Shown: positions 9,379 through 18,184, counted from the stretch's first letter. The stretch is 64,000 nucleotides of DNA from Fen-1362 sp049516395 (GCA_049516395.1 JBEKTD010000008.1:50021-114020), one strand, 5' to 3'. Notes: a model not told the origin generated them from the sequence alone. Numbers and translations: made by a program.

Positions 9379-9563
9379 TTATCAAATTCCTAAAGTTTCT
9401 ACCGAACCCCAAAAGCAAAGGGCATATAGATATAATAATTTCCGGCTATTTACAAGCCGGTTGTTGTAACATATAAGAATATATCGCCAAAATTAGGCAA
9501 AAAACCGTTGCCTAAAACTCAAAAGGCGCCGAAAAACAGCGATTCCCAGAAAGGTTGTTAGGA
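9379..9563. promoter_or_regulatory. Divergent intergenic region between the SPFH operon and an ABC permease
   Basis: This 185-base, AT-rich gap separates two divergently transcribed units and must hold the promoter of the large minus-strand operon. I do not see a convincing -35/-10 pair. The plus-strand gene has an AAAGG ribosome-binding site at 9550-9554. Confidence 0.35.
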
Positions 9564-10526
9564 ATGACAAAGTTATTTACAATAGCAAAAAATACCTTCA
9601 TAGAAACCATACGCCAGCCGGTCTATGCGATAATTATCATCGCCGCCCTGCTGCTGTTTTTCGTCAGTCCGGGAATCTCGATGTACACACTGGATGACGA
9701 CAATAAGCTTTTGCGCGAATTGGGTTTATCTACGCTTTTCATAGCCAGCTTGTTCATAGCAATTTTCTCCGCTTCAGGGGCAGTGGCGGAGGAAATCGAG
9801 AATAAAACCATTATGACTGTTTTAAGCAAGCCCGTGCAACGTCCGATATTTATTTTAGCCAAATTTCTGGGAGTTACCGGGGCGGTGGCTATGGCCCATT
9901 ATATCTGCACCATAGCACTGATAATGGCGATAAGAAACGGCGTTCTGGAAAATGTTGATTCCACAAATGACTATACCGTATTAGCAGCCGGAGGGACCAT
10001 TCTCGTTCTTACCTGCCTTCTAACTGCTTTCTTTAACTATACTTATGACTGGAAGTCCACCTCAACGGCTATGGTTTTACTGGCCGGCCTGGGCACAATT
10101 GCTCTAATTTTCTTTATTTTCTTCGACCGCGACTGGAAGTTCAACCCTGCTAATAATAACATTAACGCGGTTGATGTTTATGGCTCGGTTCTGCTCTTTC
10201 TGGCCGCGGTTATAATCGCGGCATTGGCGGTGGCCCTGTCCTGTCGGTTCAATATCGTGGTAACTCTCTCGGCTTGCGTAGGCGTCTTCCTACTGGGGCT
10301 TGTCTCTGACTGGGCTTTCGGCACCCTCGCCAAAACCCATCTCTGGGCAAAAATATGCTATTTTGCCATTCCTAATCTTCAGGTCTTCTGGATAAGCGAC
10401 GCTATTTTTGAAGGAAGCACACTGCCCATCAAATATGTGCTGATTACCGCTATATACGCGATTTGCTATGCGGGAGGTATATTAGCGTTGGCAGTAGCGT
10501 TATTCCAGCGAAGACAGGTCGGCTGA
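9564..10526 (+). CDS. ABC-2 type transporter permease, lone
   Basis: This 320-residue polytopic inner-membrane protein resembles NosY-type permeases. After a short cytoplasmic start (MTKLFTIAKNTFIETIRQP) a helix precedes the exposed loop, then come the motif TIMTVLSKPVQRPIFILAK and five further hydrophobic helices. I take the ATG at 9564, with AAAGG nine bases upstream. A TTG at 9555 is in frame, but the binding site would abut it. No ATPase gene is adjacent, so it must either use an ATPase encoded elsewhere or pair with the one at 1870. It converges with the GNAT gene, with only four bases between the stops. Confidence 0.8.
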   Translation: MTKLFTIAKNTFIETIRQPVYAIIIIAALLLFFVSPGISMYTLDDDNKLLRELGLSTLFIASLFIAIFSASGAVAEEIENKTIMTVLSKPVQRPIFILAKFLGVTGAVAMAHYICTIALIMAIRNGVLENVDSTNDYTVLAAGGTILVLTCLLTAFFNYTYDWKSTSTAMVLLAGLGTIALIFFIFFDRDWKFNPANNNINAVDVYGSVLLFLAAVIIAALAVALSCRFNIVVTLSACVGVFLLGLVSDWAFGTLAKTHLWAKICYFAIPNLQVFWISDAIFEGSTLPIKYVLITAIYAICYAGGILALAVALFQRRQVG

Positions 10527-10530
10527 CATT

Positions 10531-11010
10531 CTACTGTCGAATAGGACAACTGCTTCCCTCGATAAGTTTGACGACGGCTGTTTCGTCGCACTTTTGCTGT
10601 TTGGTGCAGCGGGCACAATCGCTCCAGACCTTCATAGGCAATAAATCCTTGTTGACCGCCTGGAAGCCAAGTTTGGCAAAGAACTCCGGTTTAAGCGTCA
10701 GGCCGAATACCTTAGGCGCTCCCAGCCGACGTGCCTGTTCAACCGCGGCGTTTACGAGCATCGCCCCCACTCCTTTGCCCTGGTGCGTCTCATGAACAGC
10801 TAATGATTTTATCTCCGCAAGGTCTGACCAGATTATCTCAAGTGCGCAGCAGCCGATTGTCTCACCATCGAGCTCAACGACAAGAAAGGTCTGGAGATTT
10901 GTAAAAATATCAGCCATCGAGCGAAACAGCATCTGGTCACGCTCCGCAAAACAATTTATCAGGGCGTGTATGGCCTTTACATCAGTAACATTTGCACTGC
11001 GAACTTTCAT
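10531..11010 (-). CDS. GNAT-family N-acetyltransferase, possibly short-form N-acetylglutamate synthase
   Basis: This is a 159-residue acetyltransferase. The acetyl-CoA binding motif is clear (ETHQGKGVGAMLVNAAVEQA, the Q/RxxGxG/A signature). The tail has a cysteine-rich segment KVWSDCARCTKQQKCDE. That segment resembles the end of stand-alone ArgA-type N-acetylglutamate synthases found in several bacterial phyla, where the protein starts arginine synthesis. The window also carries argG, though far away. The ATG at 11010 is preferred over the TTG at 11019; no strong ribosome-binding site is visible. The ArgA role is an inference from the C-terminal motif; another small-molecule acetyltransferase is possible. 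Confidence 0.75.
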   Translation of the reverse strand: MKVRSANVTDVKAIHALINCFAERDQMLFRSMADIFTNLQTFLVVELDGETIGCCALEIIWSDLAEIKSLAVHETHQGKGVGAMLVNAAVEQARRLGAPKVFGLTLKPEFFAKLGFQAVNKDLLPMKVWSDCARCTKQQKCDETAVVKLIEGSSCPIRQ

Positions 11011-11053
11011 AGCGAACAATTATAACATATTTCGTTATTGTTTCCAGATTCTT

Positions 11054-11105
11054 CCCTGAGCAAGCGAAGCGACCTGTGGTGAGCGTAGCCGAACCAGTCG
11101 AAGGG
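11054..11105. repeat. Palindromic repeat, family B (CCCTGAG...GTCGAAGGG)
   Basis: The sequence starts CCCTGAGCAAGCGAAGCG and ends CCAGTCGAAGGG, with GTGAGCGTAGCCGAACC between. Shortened relatives lie at 45118-45136 and 52919-52946. It covers the region upstream of the dehydratase gene and would be read as protein if translation began at the GTG at 11076. Confidence 0.65.
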
Positions 11106-11132
11106 TTCAACTTCATTATCTCAAAGCAAATA

Positions 11133-11642
11133 ATGCTGGAAAAATCCAGCCCGATGGCTACAATTGCCCCGAACATGCGATTTATACTGATTGATAAAAT
11201 TGTTGAAATCGAGCCGGGCAAGCGGATAAAGGCAGTCAAAAGCGTCTCGCTGGCGGAAGAATACCTGGCCGACCACTTCCCGACATTTCCGGTGCTGCCG
11301 GGGGTATTGCTTTTGGAAGGACTCATCGAGTCGGCATCGTGGCTGGTTCGGACGACGGAAAACTTTGCGCATAGTATGGTCTTGCTCGAAGAGGCCAGAA
11401 ATGTTAAATATAAGTCCTTTCTGGCGCCTGGAATGCAGATAGAATACTCGGTTGAGGCAAAAACAATCGAGGAAAACGTAAGCAGTTTCACGGGCACAGG
11501 CGTATCAAACGGCGAACAGATTGTCGAGGCCAGATTCGGCCTGAGACATTTTAATCTCGCCGAAAAAGATTCAAGCTTAGCGGCGGTGGATGCCAACATT
11601 ATCAGCGAGATGAAAAAACGCTGGCAATTGCTGAAAAAATAA
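11133..11642 (+). CDS. FabZ/FabA-like 3-hydroxyacyl-ACP dehydratase (first copy)
   Basis: This is a hot-dog-fold dehydratase that would remove water from 3-hydroxyacyl-ACP during acyl-chain growth. The FabZ active site is present: His in ADHFPTFPVLPG and, 14 residues later, Glu in LLLEGLIESA. The open frame runs up to a GTG at 11076, but that part is made of a palindromic repeat, so I place the start at the ATG at 11133. ATGs at 11154 and 11175 are possible, and the second copy (15036) begins at a point corresponding to 11175. The acyl carrier protein gene follows after 61 bases. Charged C-terminal residues extend beyond the fold. Confidence 0.82.
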   Translation: MLEKSSPMATIAPNMRFILIDKIVEIEPGKRIKAVKSVSLAEEYLADHFPTFPVLPGVLLLEGLIESASWLVRTTENFAHSMVLLEEARNVKYKSFLAPGMQIEYSVEAKTIEENVSSFTGTGVSNGEQIVEARFGLRHFNLAEKDSSLAAVDANIISEMKKRWQLLKK

Positions 11643-11703
11643 GCTGATTGCGGATTTCTGATTTTAGATTTCAGATTGAAAAAGAAACTGGAGACGGATT
11701 GAT

Positions 11704-12099
11704 ATGGCTATGGATAGAGAACAGATTTTGGAACAAGTCAAGACCGTAATGGTTGATGCCCTTGGAGTCGATGACGACGAGGTAAAACCCGAAGCAACGC
11801 TTATGGGCGACCTGGGAGCGGAGAGTATCGATTTCCTCGATATAGTGTTCCGCCTCGAAAAGGCCTTCGGAATTAAAATCGCAAGGGAAGAATTGTTCCC
11901 TGCTGAAACGCTGATGAACAACCCCGAGTTTATAAGCAACGGCAAACTGACCGCCAAGGGCATCGCTGAGCTAAAGGCCAAAATGCCCCATACCGACGTC
12001 AGTGAATTCGCTAAAAACCCGGAACTAAGCAAATTACCCGATTTGTTCACAGTGGGTATGATTGTCAACTACGTCCAGAGCAAGCTGAAGGCAGCTTAG
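11704..12099 (+). CDS. Acyl carrier protein, extended form
   Basis: This is a 131-residue acyl carrier protein. Ser41 in the motif GDLGAESIDFLD is the expected 4'-phosphopantetheine attachment site, and the helix before it is typical (ILEQVKTVMVDALG). Standard ACPs have about 78 residues. This one carries about 50 extra residues between helix II and the final helix (from roughly ETLMNNPEF to NPELSKLPD), ahead of the normal ending FTVGMIVNYVQSKL. Longer ACPs occur in specialised systems such as AcpXL, but I cannot assign a subfamily. GGAG lies upstream of the ATG. It is probably co-transcribed with the first dehydratase and used by the ketosynthases at 15529-18172. Confidence 0.88.
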   Translation: MAMDREQILEQVKTVMVDALGVDDDEVKPEATLMGDLGAESIDFLDIVFRLEKAFGIKIAREELFPAETLMNNPEFISNGKLTAKGIAELKAKMPHTDVSEFAKNPELSKLPDLFTVGMIVNYVQSKLKAA

Positions 12100-12159
12100 C
12101 ATCTTTACCACAAATACTTTTAGGTGGCTGTCCCTGATTGTTCCGTAATCGCTGAACCG

Positions 12160-14706
12160 CTACGGCCCTGGGTTCCATTCATTCGCGAAGGCAGCAAAAT
12201 CACGTAAGTCCACTATGCCGGACGAATCTGCGTAAAGGTTTGTACGTGAATCGTAGCCCGCATTGCCAGGGACTTTTAACCAGGAACCGAAAAAGACAGC
12301 CAAATCCGCCATGTCCACGTTTGAATCGCCGTCGAAATCAGCGCGTAGTTTATATAAACCATATAAATAGCCGTAGAGGGCCGCTTTGCCGTGCATGGTC
12401 TGTTGGGGCGTAAATTCTGAATGGGACCATACATATCTATCATTGAAATAACCTTCCGCTTTCGGCCAGCCAATAGTGGACGTCGTCCCGTAAGCAGGAT
12501 AACATAGAGCAGTCAACCTGCTCGGCTTATTCCCAGTCATACCTGTACTCGAAGAATCCCAGTCGTCGGTATTCAAATAGGGTGTGTGTCCCGGATGCAG
12601 GCCGGGGTAGCCGTCATTTCTGCCGGTAGTGTACATATTTTCAATACTTCGCTTGCTTGCCAGGTTAGTACAGGCGGTAGTCATTATAATCCTATTCATA
12701 GAATTGCGTCCAAGCCCCCAGTCAGCTTCGAGGACCATTGCGTTTTCGAATGTACTCTTATCGGTACTGCTGTCGGTGACGGCGTGGGCAACTATGCACC
12801 TCATTACATTTTGTGATGTTTTGAAGTATGCCGGGGCATTGTCTGTGGCCCTGCGAGACGGCCGATTAGCGGTATTATTCGACTCAACATTTTTGGCTTC
12901 ATTAATAACAGAGGCCTTCATGTTGCTGAATAACGTGGGATAATGAACAGTTTGTTTGGTTTTGAGATAGGCGGCACAGGCCCAAAGCTGATCTCTGCCT
13001 GAATTAACTACCGCGGAGGTAGTTGATGTCACATCACAGAGGGAATTAAGCATATCTTCATAAGCAGTATTTCCCGTCACATTGTAAAGGAATGCCGCGG
13101 CCATCATTTTCAGGTCTTTGCCCCTGACTGTGTAATCGCCGACACCCTGCGTCGTAGTAAGCTGCTGGTCGGAAAGGCCTGATGCGTAATTATAAGCCGT
13201 GACTGCGGCATTTGTATAATAATCTCTCAAATCATTAATACCTGCCAGCATAAAGCAATTGGCCAGCATTGACGCGTTGGCGGCACTTGCCCATGCTGAT
13301 ATTGCTGTGGTTCCCGCCTGGTAAAGAATCGGAGTGGTTTCGCTGGTGGGGTTAGTAAGTCCGTAACTGTACCCGTTTCCGTCTCGCAAGTTAAGCCAGA
13401 AATCGACTTCGTTTCTCGCTTCATCCAGAATATCAGGAATGCCGTTGCCGCTTTCAGCAATTTGCAGGTTGTCATCATTCAGGTTGCCATCGGTAAGAAA
13501 ATAGGGTAGCAGTATATCATAAATGTTTGAAATATGCCCCTGATTCCTGTCCCAGTCAGTTGCGTCGGAATGTCCGCCAGTGGCATTGTTGTTCTGAGGA
13601 CTGCCCGTTTCTACATAGGGGGCCCAAGACGTAGGGTTGTCCCAGACATCGGAAGGTATACTGCTCCAGCCCGAAGCCCATGGCTGCATAGTGGTTATAT
13701 AAACCTTTGTACTCGATGGTGATACACCGGGAATAAAAAGAGGCCTGCGCGGGACCGGCATACCGGTATAATTTGAATCTTCGCCGATACGCATGTAAAA
13801 ATAACCGATGGTGCTCACCCTGAAGGGCTCAAAATACGCGTATTTTTTGATTTCGAAATTTTCACTGCAGCCTACGCCTTCTATCGCGATGCGATAGGTG
13901 CCCGGCGTGTTGAAGCCGGTGAAATCAGCCTTCCAGACATTTGACATAGTGAGGTTGAAACCGCCTACATCCGAGCCGCTGTTTTTCCAAAGGGCGACGG
14001 TTCCGACCTGCTGAGTGGCGGTTGTATTCACATTATATATATAAACATTTTTACCGACAAATGACGAGTAGTCACGCCCATTGGCGTTTACCATATTATA
14101 ATCTCCCATCCACATATACAAATCGACGGCTTTTGTGCTGGCATCGTTAAGATATCCAACTAAGTTTACATGCACTGCTTCAGATGGGCTGTTGAATATA
14201 TCGAAAGTAAAGGTCTGGCTGAGCGTATCGGAATTCGTATTTGAATTGATTGTAAGGGTGTAGCTGTTTCCCTGCGCAAGAGAATACGGCAATTTCAAAT
14301 AAATGGTGTGCTCCATCGTATAAGTGTAATTCCAGTCGTAGCTGCCCCAGCTACCTTCAGACGCACCATTGAGTTTTGATTTGCGGTAGCAGGCAGTCGG
14401 ATTCAGGCCGGTTGTGCCGTAATCCGCGTCATTGGTTGATGTTATGACCCAGCTCGCGGTCGCGGCGGCATTTGTTGTGTTAAGTGCGCTTCCGTAACTC
14501 ACCACCCAATCCCAACCCGAGAAATGATCGCCCATATAGGCATATTGCCCCTGCGCATTGTCTAAAAAACATACATCCCCGTCTTTGAATTGGACCATTA
14601 AGAAGTCCTTGTCAACAACTTTTGTGCTGACAAGTTTGGCTGCGAATGCGTCAGTGGAAATAACTATTAATGACAAAACTGAAATTATTAATGCTGTTCT
14701 TTTCAT
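12160..14706 (-). CDS. Secreted glycoside hydrolase family 9 protein with dockerin-like C-terminus
   Basis: This 848-residue secreted enzyme probably cleaves beta-1,4-glucans such as cellulose. A signal peptide (ALIISVLSLIVISTDAFA) is followed by an N-terminal Ig-like region (to about 290) and the (alpha/alpha)6 catalytic domain. GGHSDATDWDRN corresponds to the paired catalytic aspartates, ESGNGIPDILDEA is a conserved GH9 segment, and WSHSEFTPQQ holds the probable acid glutamate. The last 60 residues contain two calcium-loop motifs (DFDGDSNVDMADLAVF and DSSGIVDLRDFAAFANEW), the dockerin-type pattern common in Phycisphaerae. It lies on the opposite strand inside the acyl-chain gene set, so it splits that cluster. 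Confidence 0.88.
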   Translation of the reverse strand: MKRTALIISVLSLIVISTDAFAAKLVSTKVVDKDFLMVQFKDGDVCFLDNAQGQYAYMGDHFSGWDWVVSYGSALNTTNAAATASWVITSTNDADYGTTGLNPTACYRKSKLNGASEGSWGSYDWNYTYTMEHTIYLKLPYSLAQGNSYTLTINSNTNSDTLSQTFTFDIFNSPSEAVHVNLVGYLNDASTKAVDLYMWMGDYNMVNANGRDYSSFVGKNVYIYNVNTTATQQVGTVALWKNSGSDVGGFNLTMSNVWKADFTGFNTPGTYRIAIEGVGCSENFEIKKYAYFEPFRVSTIGYFYMRIGEDSNYTGMPVPRRPLFIPGVSPSSTKVYITTMQPWASGWSSIPSDVWDNPTSWAPYVETGSPQNNNATGGHSDATDWDRNQGHISNIYDILLPYFLTDGNLNDDNLQIAESGNGIPDILDEARNEVDFWLNLRDGNGYSYGLTNPTSETTPILYQAGTTAISAWASAANASMLANCFMLAGINDLRDYYTNAAVTAYNYASGLSDQQLTTTQGVGDYTVRGKDLKMMAAAFLYNVTGNTAYEDMLNSLCDVTSTTSAVVNSGRDQLWACAAYLKTKQTVHYPTLFSNMKASVINEAKNVESNNTANRPSRRATDNAPAYFKTSQNVMRCIVAHAVTDSSTDKSTFENAMVLEADWGLGRNSMNRIIMTTACTNLASKRSIENMYTTGRNDGYPGLHPGHTPYLNTDDWDSSSTGMTGNKPSRLTALCYPAYGTTSTIGWPKAEGYFNDRYVWSHSEFTPQQTMHGKAALYGYLYGLYKLRADFDGDSNVDMADLAVFFGSWLKVPGNAGYDSRTNLYADSSGIVDLRDFAAFANEWNPGP

Positions 14707-15035
14707 AGCCCGCCCCTTTTATGCGATTATTTTAATTGTAAACGGCTTTAGCCCTCTCCGAAGGCAGTTAAACTGGCATTCCTCGTTTGCACGGCTAAAA
14801 AACATATTTTTTCCGTGTACTATGCGGTATGGTATCATTAATTTTACAATAATCCGCTACAACTGTCAAGATTTATCTCCTCTGAGGCGGTTTTCCCCAA
14901 TATCAGCGTAAAAACGCGGATTATTATGCCCTCGACTTCTTCCAAAATCCTGTTTTTGCGCAGACCTTGACCATAAGGAGTGGCTGACAAAGATTTGCTT
15001 GAGAAATCGGGGAAATTGCCTTATTATGCCCCGCT
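14707..15035. other. Intergenic region upstream of the GH9 and second dehydratase genes
   Basis: This is a 329-base divergent spacer. The GH9 gene has a purine-rich ribosome-binding site (AAAGGGG on the minus strand) just before its ATG. I see no gene, no clear promoter pair and no member of the palindrome families here. Confidence 0.4.
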
Positions 15036-15515
15036 ATGCGTTGGATTTGGATAGATAAGTTCGTTGAGTTCAAAAGCAGCGAATCGGCGGTCTCGATAAA
15101 GAACGTAACCTTGGCCGAGGAGCATTTGCACGACCATTTCCCCGGCTTTCCCATTATGCCGGAGTGTCTGATGATTGAAGCGATGGCGCAGACGGCGGGG
15201 ATATTAGTGGGCGAAGCGAAAAATTTCCAGGAAAAGGTCATTCTGGCGAAGATTAAAAAGGCGGTATTTCACGATTACGTCAGACCGGGCGATACGCTGA
15301 GATTATCGGCAAAGATTGAGTCGATAGCCCCCGAAGCTGCCAGCACAACCGGAACAATCACCTGCGACGACAAACCGATAGCCGACATTGACCTGATGTT
15401 CAGTCACATCGACCAAAACCTGTCGGGCAAAGAATTCCCGAAGGAGAACTTTGTGTTCACCGATATGTTCAAATCGCTTCTGCAGGGAGCGGTTTTCCAG
15501 AAAGCCGACAAATAG
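15036..15515 (+). CDS. FabZ/FabA-like 3-hydroxyacyl-ACP dehydratase (second copy)
   Basis: This 159-residue hot-dog-fold dehydratase is homologous to the protein at 11133. The active-site His is in HDHFPGFPIMPE and the Glu comes 14 residues later in LMIEAMAQTAG. The usual PGV after the proline is PEC here. It begins directly with the core strand (MRWIWIDKFVEF), so it lacks the short N-terminal helix of E. coli FabZ. No good ribosome-binding site precedes the ATG. Thirteen bases separate its stop from the GTG of the first ketosynthase, which puts it in the same operon. It is presumed to act on the product of those ketosynthases after reduction; no ketoreductase gene is nearby. Confidence 0.86.
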   Translation: MRWIWIDKFVEFKSSESAVSIKNVTLAEEHLHDHFPGFPIMPECLMIEAMAQTAGILVGEAKNFQEKVILAKIKKAVFHDYVRPGDTLRLSAKIESIAPEAASTTGTITCDDKPIADIDLMFSHIDQNLSGKEFPKENFVFTDMFKSLLQGAVFQKADK

Positions 15516-15528
15516 GAGAACAGACCCT

Positions 15529-16845
15529 GTGGGACGGACCCGTGTAGTGATAACAGGAATTGGAGCAGTAAGCCCGCTGGGGTTGACATCGGCCCGGACG
15601 TGGGAAGGACTTTGCGCTGGAAAATCCGGCATAAGACGGATAACGAAATTTGACCCCGCTAAATTCACCTGTCAACTCGCAGGCGAGGTCGAGGAATACA
15701 AAATCCAGCAATACGTCCCCAAGTCATTCCGCAAGGCGACCAAGCTGATGTCAAAGGATATCGAGCTTGCTGTAATCGCGGCGGATGAGGCAGTCAGGGA
15801 TAGCGGCCTAATTACAAAAGCCATCGACGAGCAGAAAATAAACGTCAACCCGCAGCGTATGGCAATCAATATAGGCGCAGGACTTATTAGCTGCGACCCC
15901 TGCGAGCTTGCGCCGGCGGTCGCCAAAAGCTTGTCCGATGGCAAATTCGATATTCAAAAATGGGGCAAAGAAGGACTCGAATTAGTAACACCCTTGTGGC
16001 TGTTGAAGTATTTGCCGAATATGCTGGCCTGCCACGTCGGTATCATTCACGACATACAGGGGCCGAGCAACACAATCACCTGCGCGGAGGTTTCGGGACA
16101 CATCGCGATAGCCGAGGCGATGGATGTCATCTCGCGGGGCAATGGTGACATCGCGATTGCGGGCGGAGCGGAAGCAAAAGTAAACCCCGTTTTGATAATG
16201 CGCCAGTGCCTTATTAAACGGACTACAAGTAAACATAATGACGATGCTGAGGGGGCATGCAGACCTTTTGACACCGACGCGAGCGGCTCGGTATTCGGCG
16301 ACGGCGGCGGAATCGTCGTGCTTGAGAACCTCGACAACGCGACCAAACGCGGCGCAAAAATTTACGCTGAAGTTGTCGGCACGGGCCAAAGCGCTTGTAT
16401 TAATTCGGCGTATGAGCATATCGAGCCGGATGGATATGGATTAACGATAGCAATTGAAAAGACGCTCGCGCAGGCGAATATATCACCAAAAGATATCGAT
16501 TTGATAATACCGCACGGCACTGGGATTCCGCAGGACGACCTCGCCGAGGCGAAAGGAATCGAGTCGGCAATCGGCGAAGAGGTGAAACGAATACCAGTTT
16601 GGCCGACGAAAAGCATGTTGAGTAACACGGGCGCCGCCTGTGGGGGACTTGATGTTGTCGCGGCGGTTTTAGCGATGAGAGATGGCATTATACCAGCAAC
16701 GAAAAACTGTGTTAAAAAAGCCGCCGGCTGCAATCTCAATATCGTAACAACAACACAAAAGACGAATATTCACTACGCCCTGTGCTGCGGCTACACCTAC
16801 GGCGGACAAACCACCGCTGTCATACTCAAAAAATTTGAGAATTAA
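15529..16845 (+). CDS. Beta-ketoacyl-ACP synthase family protein, second His replaced by Asn
   Basis: This is a 438-residue thiolase-fold condensing-enzyme homologue. The start is the GTG at 15529, with AGGAGA nine bases upstream; the longer open frame overlaps the dehydratase gene. The N-terminus (RVVITGIGAVSPLG) is typical. The nucleophile is Cys185 (NTITCAEVSG instead of TACxxG) and His329 is in PHGTG. The second active-site histidine of FabF is Asn366 (KSMLSNTGAACGG instead of KSMTGHLLGAAGG). It may act as a chain-length-factor-like partner of the complete ketosynthase that follows, or use a Cys-His-Asn triad like FabH. Both options are inferences. The stop is four bases ahead of the next start. 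Confidence 0.85.
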   Translation: MGRTRVVITGIGAVSPLGLTSARTWEGLCAGKSGIRRITKFDPAKFTCQLAGEVEEYKIQQYVPKSFRKATKLMSKDIELAVIAADEAVRDSGLITKAIDEQKINVNPQRMAINIGAGLISCDPCELAPAVAKSLSDGKFDIQKWGKEGLELVTPLWLLKYLPNMLACHVGIIHDIQGPSNTITCAEVSGHIAIAEAMDVISRGNGDIAIAGGAEAKVNPVLIMRQCLIKRTTSKHNDDAEGACRPFDTDASGSVFGDGGGIVVLENLDNATKRGAKIYAEVVGTGQSACINSAYEHIEPDGYGLTIAIEKTLAQANISPKDIDLIIPHGTGIPQDDLAEAKGIESAIGEEVKRIPVWPTKSMLSNTGAACGGLDVVAAVLAMRDGIIPATKNCVKKAAGCNLNIVTTTQKTNIHYALCCGYTYGGQTTAVILKKFEN

Positions 16846-16849
16846 AATA

Positions 16850-18172
16850 ATGATACAAAATGAAAAAAAAGAGCGCGTCGTAATTACCGGGATGGGAATC
16901 GTTTGCCCGCTGGGACACGATATTGAAACAACTTGGCAGGCATTACTGGCAGGCAAAAGCGGCGTCGCAAAAACAACTATTTTCGATGCCTCGACCTTCC
17001 CGACAACATTCAGTGCAGAAGTGAAAAATTACGACGTCGCGAAGTTCGTAAAAAATCCCGACCTGCACAAAAACGGCAATCGTGGAAGCAAATTCGCCGT
17101 CGGCGCGGCTGTCCAGGCCTGCAAACAGGCGGGCATAAACGTCGAAACCGACAACCCTACCGACGGTATCGACCGCAAACGAATCGGGATTTACTTAGGC
17201 GCGGGCGAAGGAGCGGCCAATCACGAGGCGTTCTTCGGCGCAATCGCAGCCGGCTGGGATAACCAGGCCAATGTTATGGACTGGACAAAATGGGCCGACG
17301 TCGCGGCGGTGCAAATGCGGGCGAGGCACGAACTGGAGCAGGAAGCTAATATGCCCGCGGCGCATCTGTCGATGCTCACAGGAGCAAGAGGCCCGATACG
17401 AAGCTGCCTGACTGCTTGTGCGGCAAGCACCCAGGCAACCGGCGAGGCGACAATGGCCATTCGCAGGGGCGACGCAGATATTATGATTGCAGGCGGCGCT
17501 CATTCGATGATTCACCCGCTGGGACAAACCGGATTTAACCGGCTCACTGCCCTGTCAACAAGAAACGACAGTCCGCAGACCGCGTCGAGACCATTCACCG
17601 CCAGCAGGGATGGATTCGTATTAGGCGAAGGCGCGGCGATTATAATACTCGAAAGCTTGACCTCGGCGAAAAAACGCGGAGCAAAAATTCTCGCTGAAAT
17701 CATCGGTTACGGCAGCAGTTCAGACGCGTTTCGTGTTACGGATATGCACGAGGAAGGGCGAGGTGCGATTCAGGCAATGGAAGCAGCTATCGCGGACGCA
17801 GATATAACTTATAAGGACATAAATTACGTCAACGCACACGGCACAAGCACCGCGGAAAACGACTCGATAGAAACAAAAGCGATAAAAGCAGTGTTCAAAG
17901 AACGCGCCAAACAGATAGCCGTCAGCAGCATCAAAAGCTCGATGGGACACTTAATCGGCGCGGCAGGCGGAGCGGAAATCATTACCTGCATACTCGCGAT
18001 GCGCGACGGCATTGTGCCAGCAACTATAAATCTAAATGACCCCGACCCGCAGTTGGATTTGGATTACGTCCCAAATACGCCGAGAAAAATGCAGGTCAAT
18101 ATCGCAATGAAGGAGTCATTCGGCTTCGGAGGACAAAATGACGTCGTCATTGTAAAAAAGTATCAGGACTAA
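16850..18172 (+). CDS. Beta-ketoacyl-ACP synthase II-like (FabF family)
   Basis: This is a 440-residue condensing enzyme with the complete FabF triad: Cys190 in LTACAAST, His in NAHGTSTAEND, and the second His in KSSMGHLIGAAGG. It should join malonyl-ACP to an acyl chain by decarboxylative condensation. I use the ATG at 16850, four bases after the stop of the previous gene; a TTG at 16835 overlapping that gene is less likely. The pair of adjacent, diverged ketosynthases recalls the KS/chain-length-factor pairs of type II polyketide, aryl-polyene and ladderane-type systems. The final product cannot be read from sequence. serS follows after 12 bases. Confidence 0.9.
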   Translation: MIQNEKKERVVITGMGIVCPLGHDIETTWQALLAGKSGVAKTTIFDASTFPTTFSAEVKNYDVAKFVKNPDLHKNGNRGSKFAVGAAVQACKQAGINVETDNPTDGIDRKRIGIYLGAGEGAANHEAFFGAIAAGWDNQANVMDWTKWADVAAVQMRARHELEQEANMPAAHLSMLTGARGPIRSCLTACAASTQATGEATMAIRRGDADIMIAGGAHSMIHPLGQTGFNRLTALSTRNDSPQTASRPFTASRDGFVLGEGAAIIILESLTSAKKRGAKILAEIIGYGSSSDAFRVTDMHEEGRGAIQAMEAAIADADITYKDINYVNAHGTSTAENDSIETKAIKAVFKERAKQIAVSSIKSSMGHLIGAAGGAEIITCILAMRDGIVPATINLNDPDPQLDLDYVPNTPRKMQVNIAMKESFGFGGQNDVVIVKKYQD

Positions 18173-18184
18173 AGGTAAAAAACG

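Noticed and set aside
11121..11599. Two minus-strand open frames opposite the first dehydratase gene
   Set aside because: They are fully antisense to a gene with a clear active site and contain no motif.
14558..14911. A 117-residue plus-strand open frame over the GH9 start
   Set aside because: It covers the GH9 signal peptide on the other strand, has no binding site and no conserved features.
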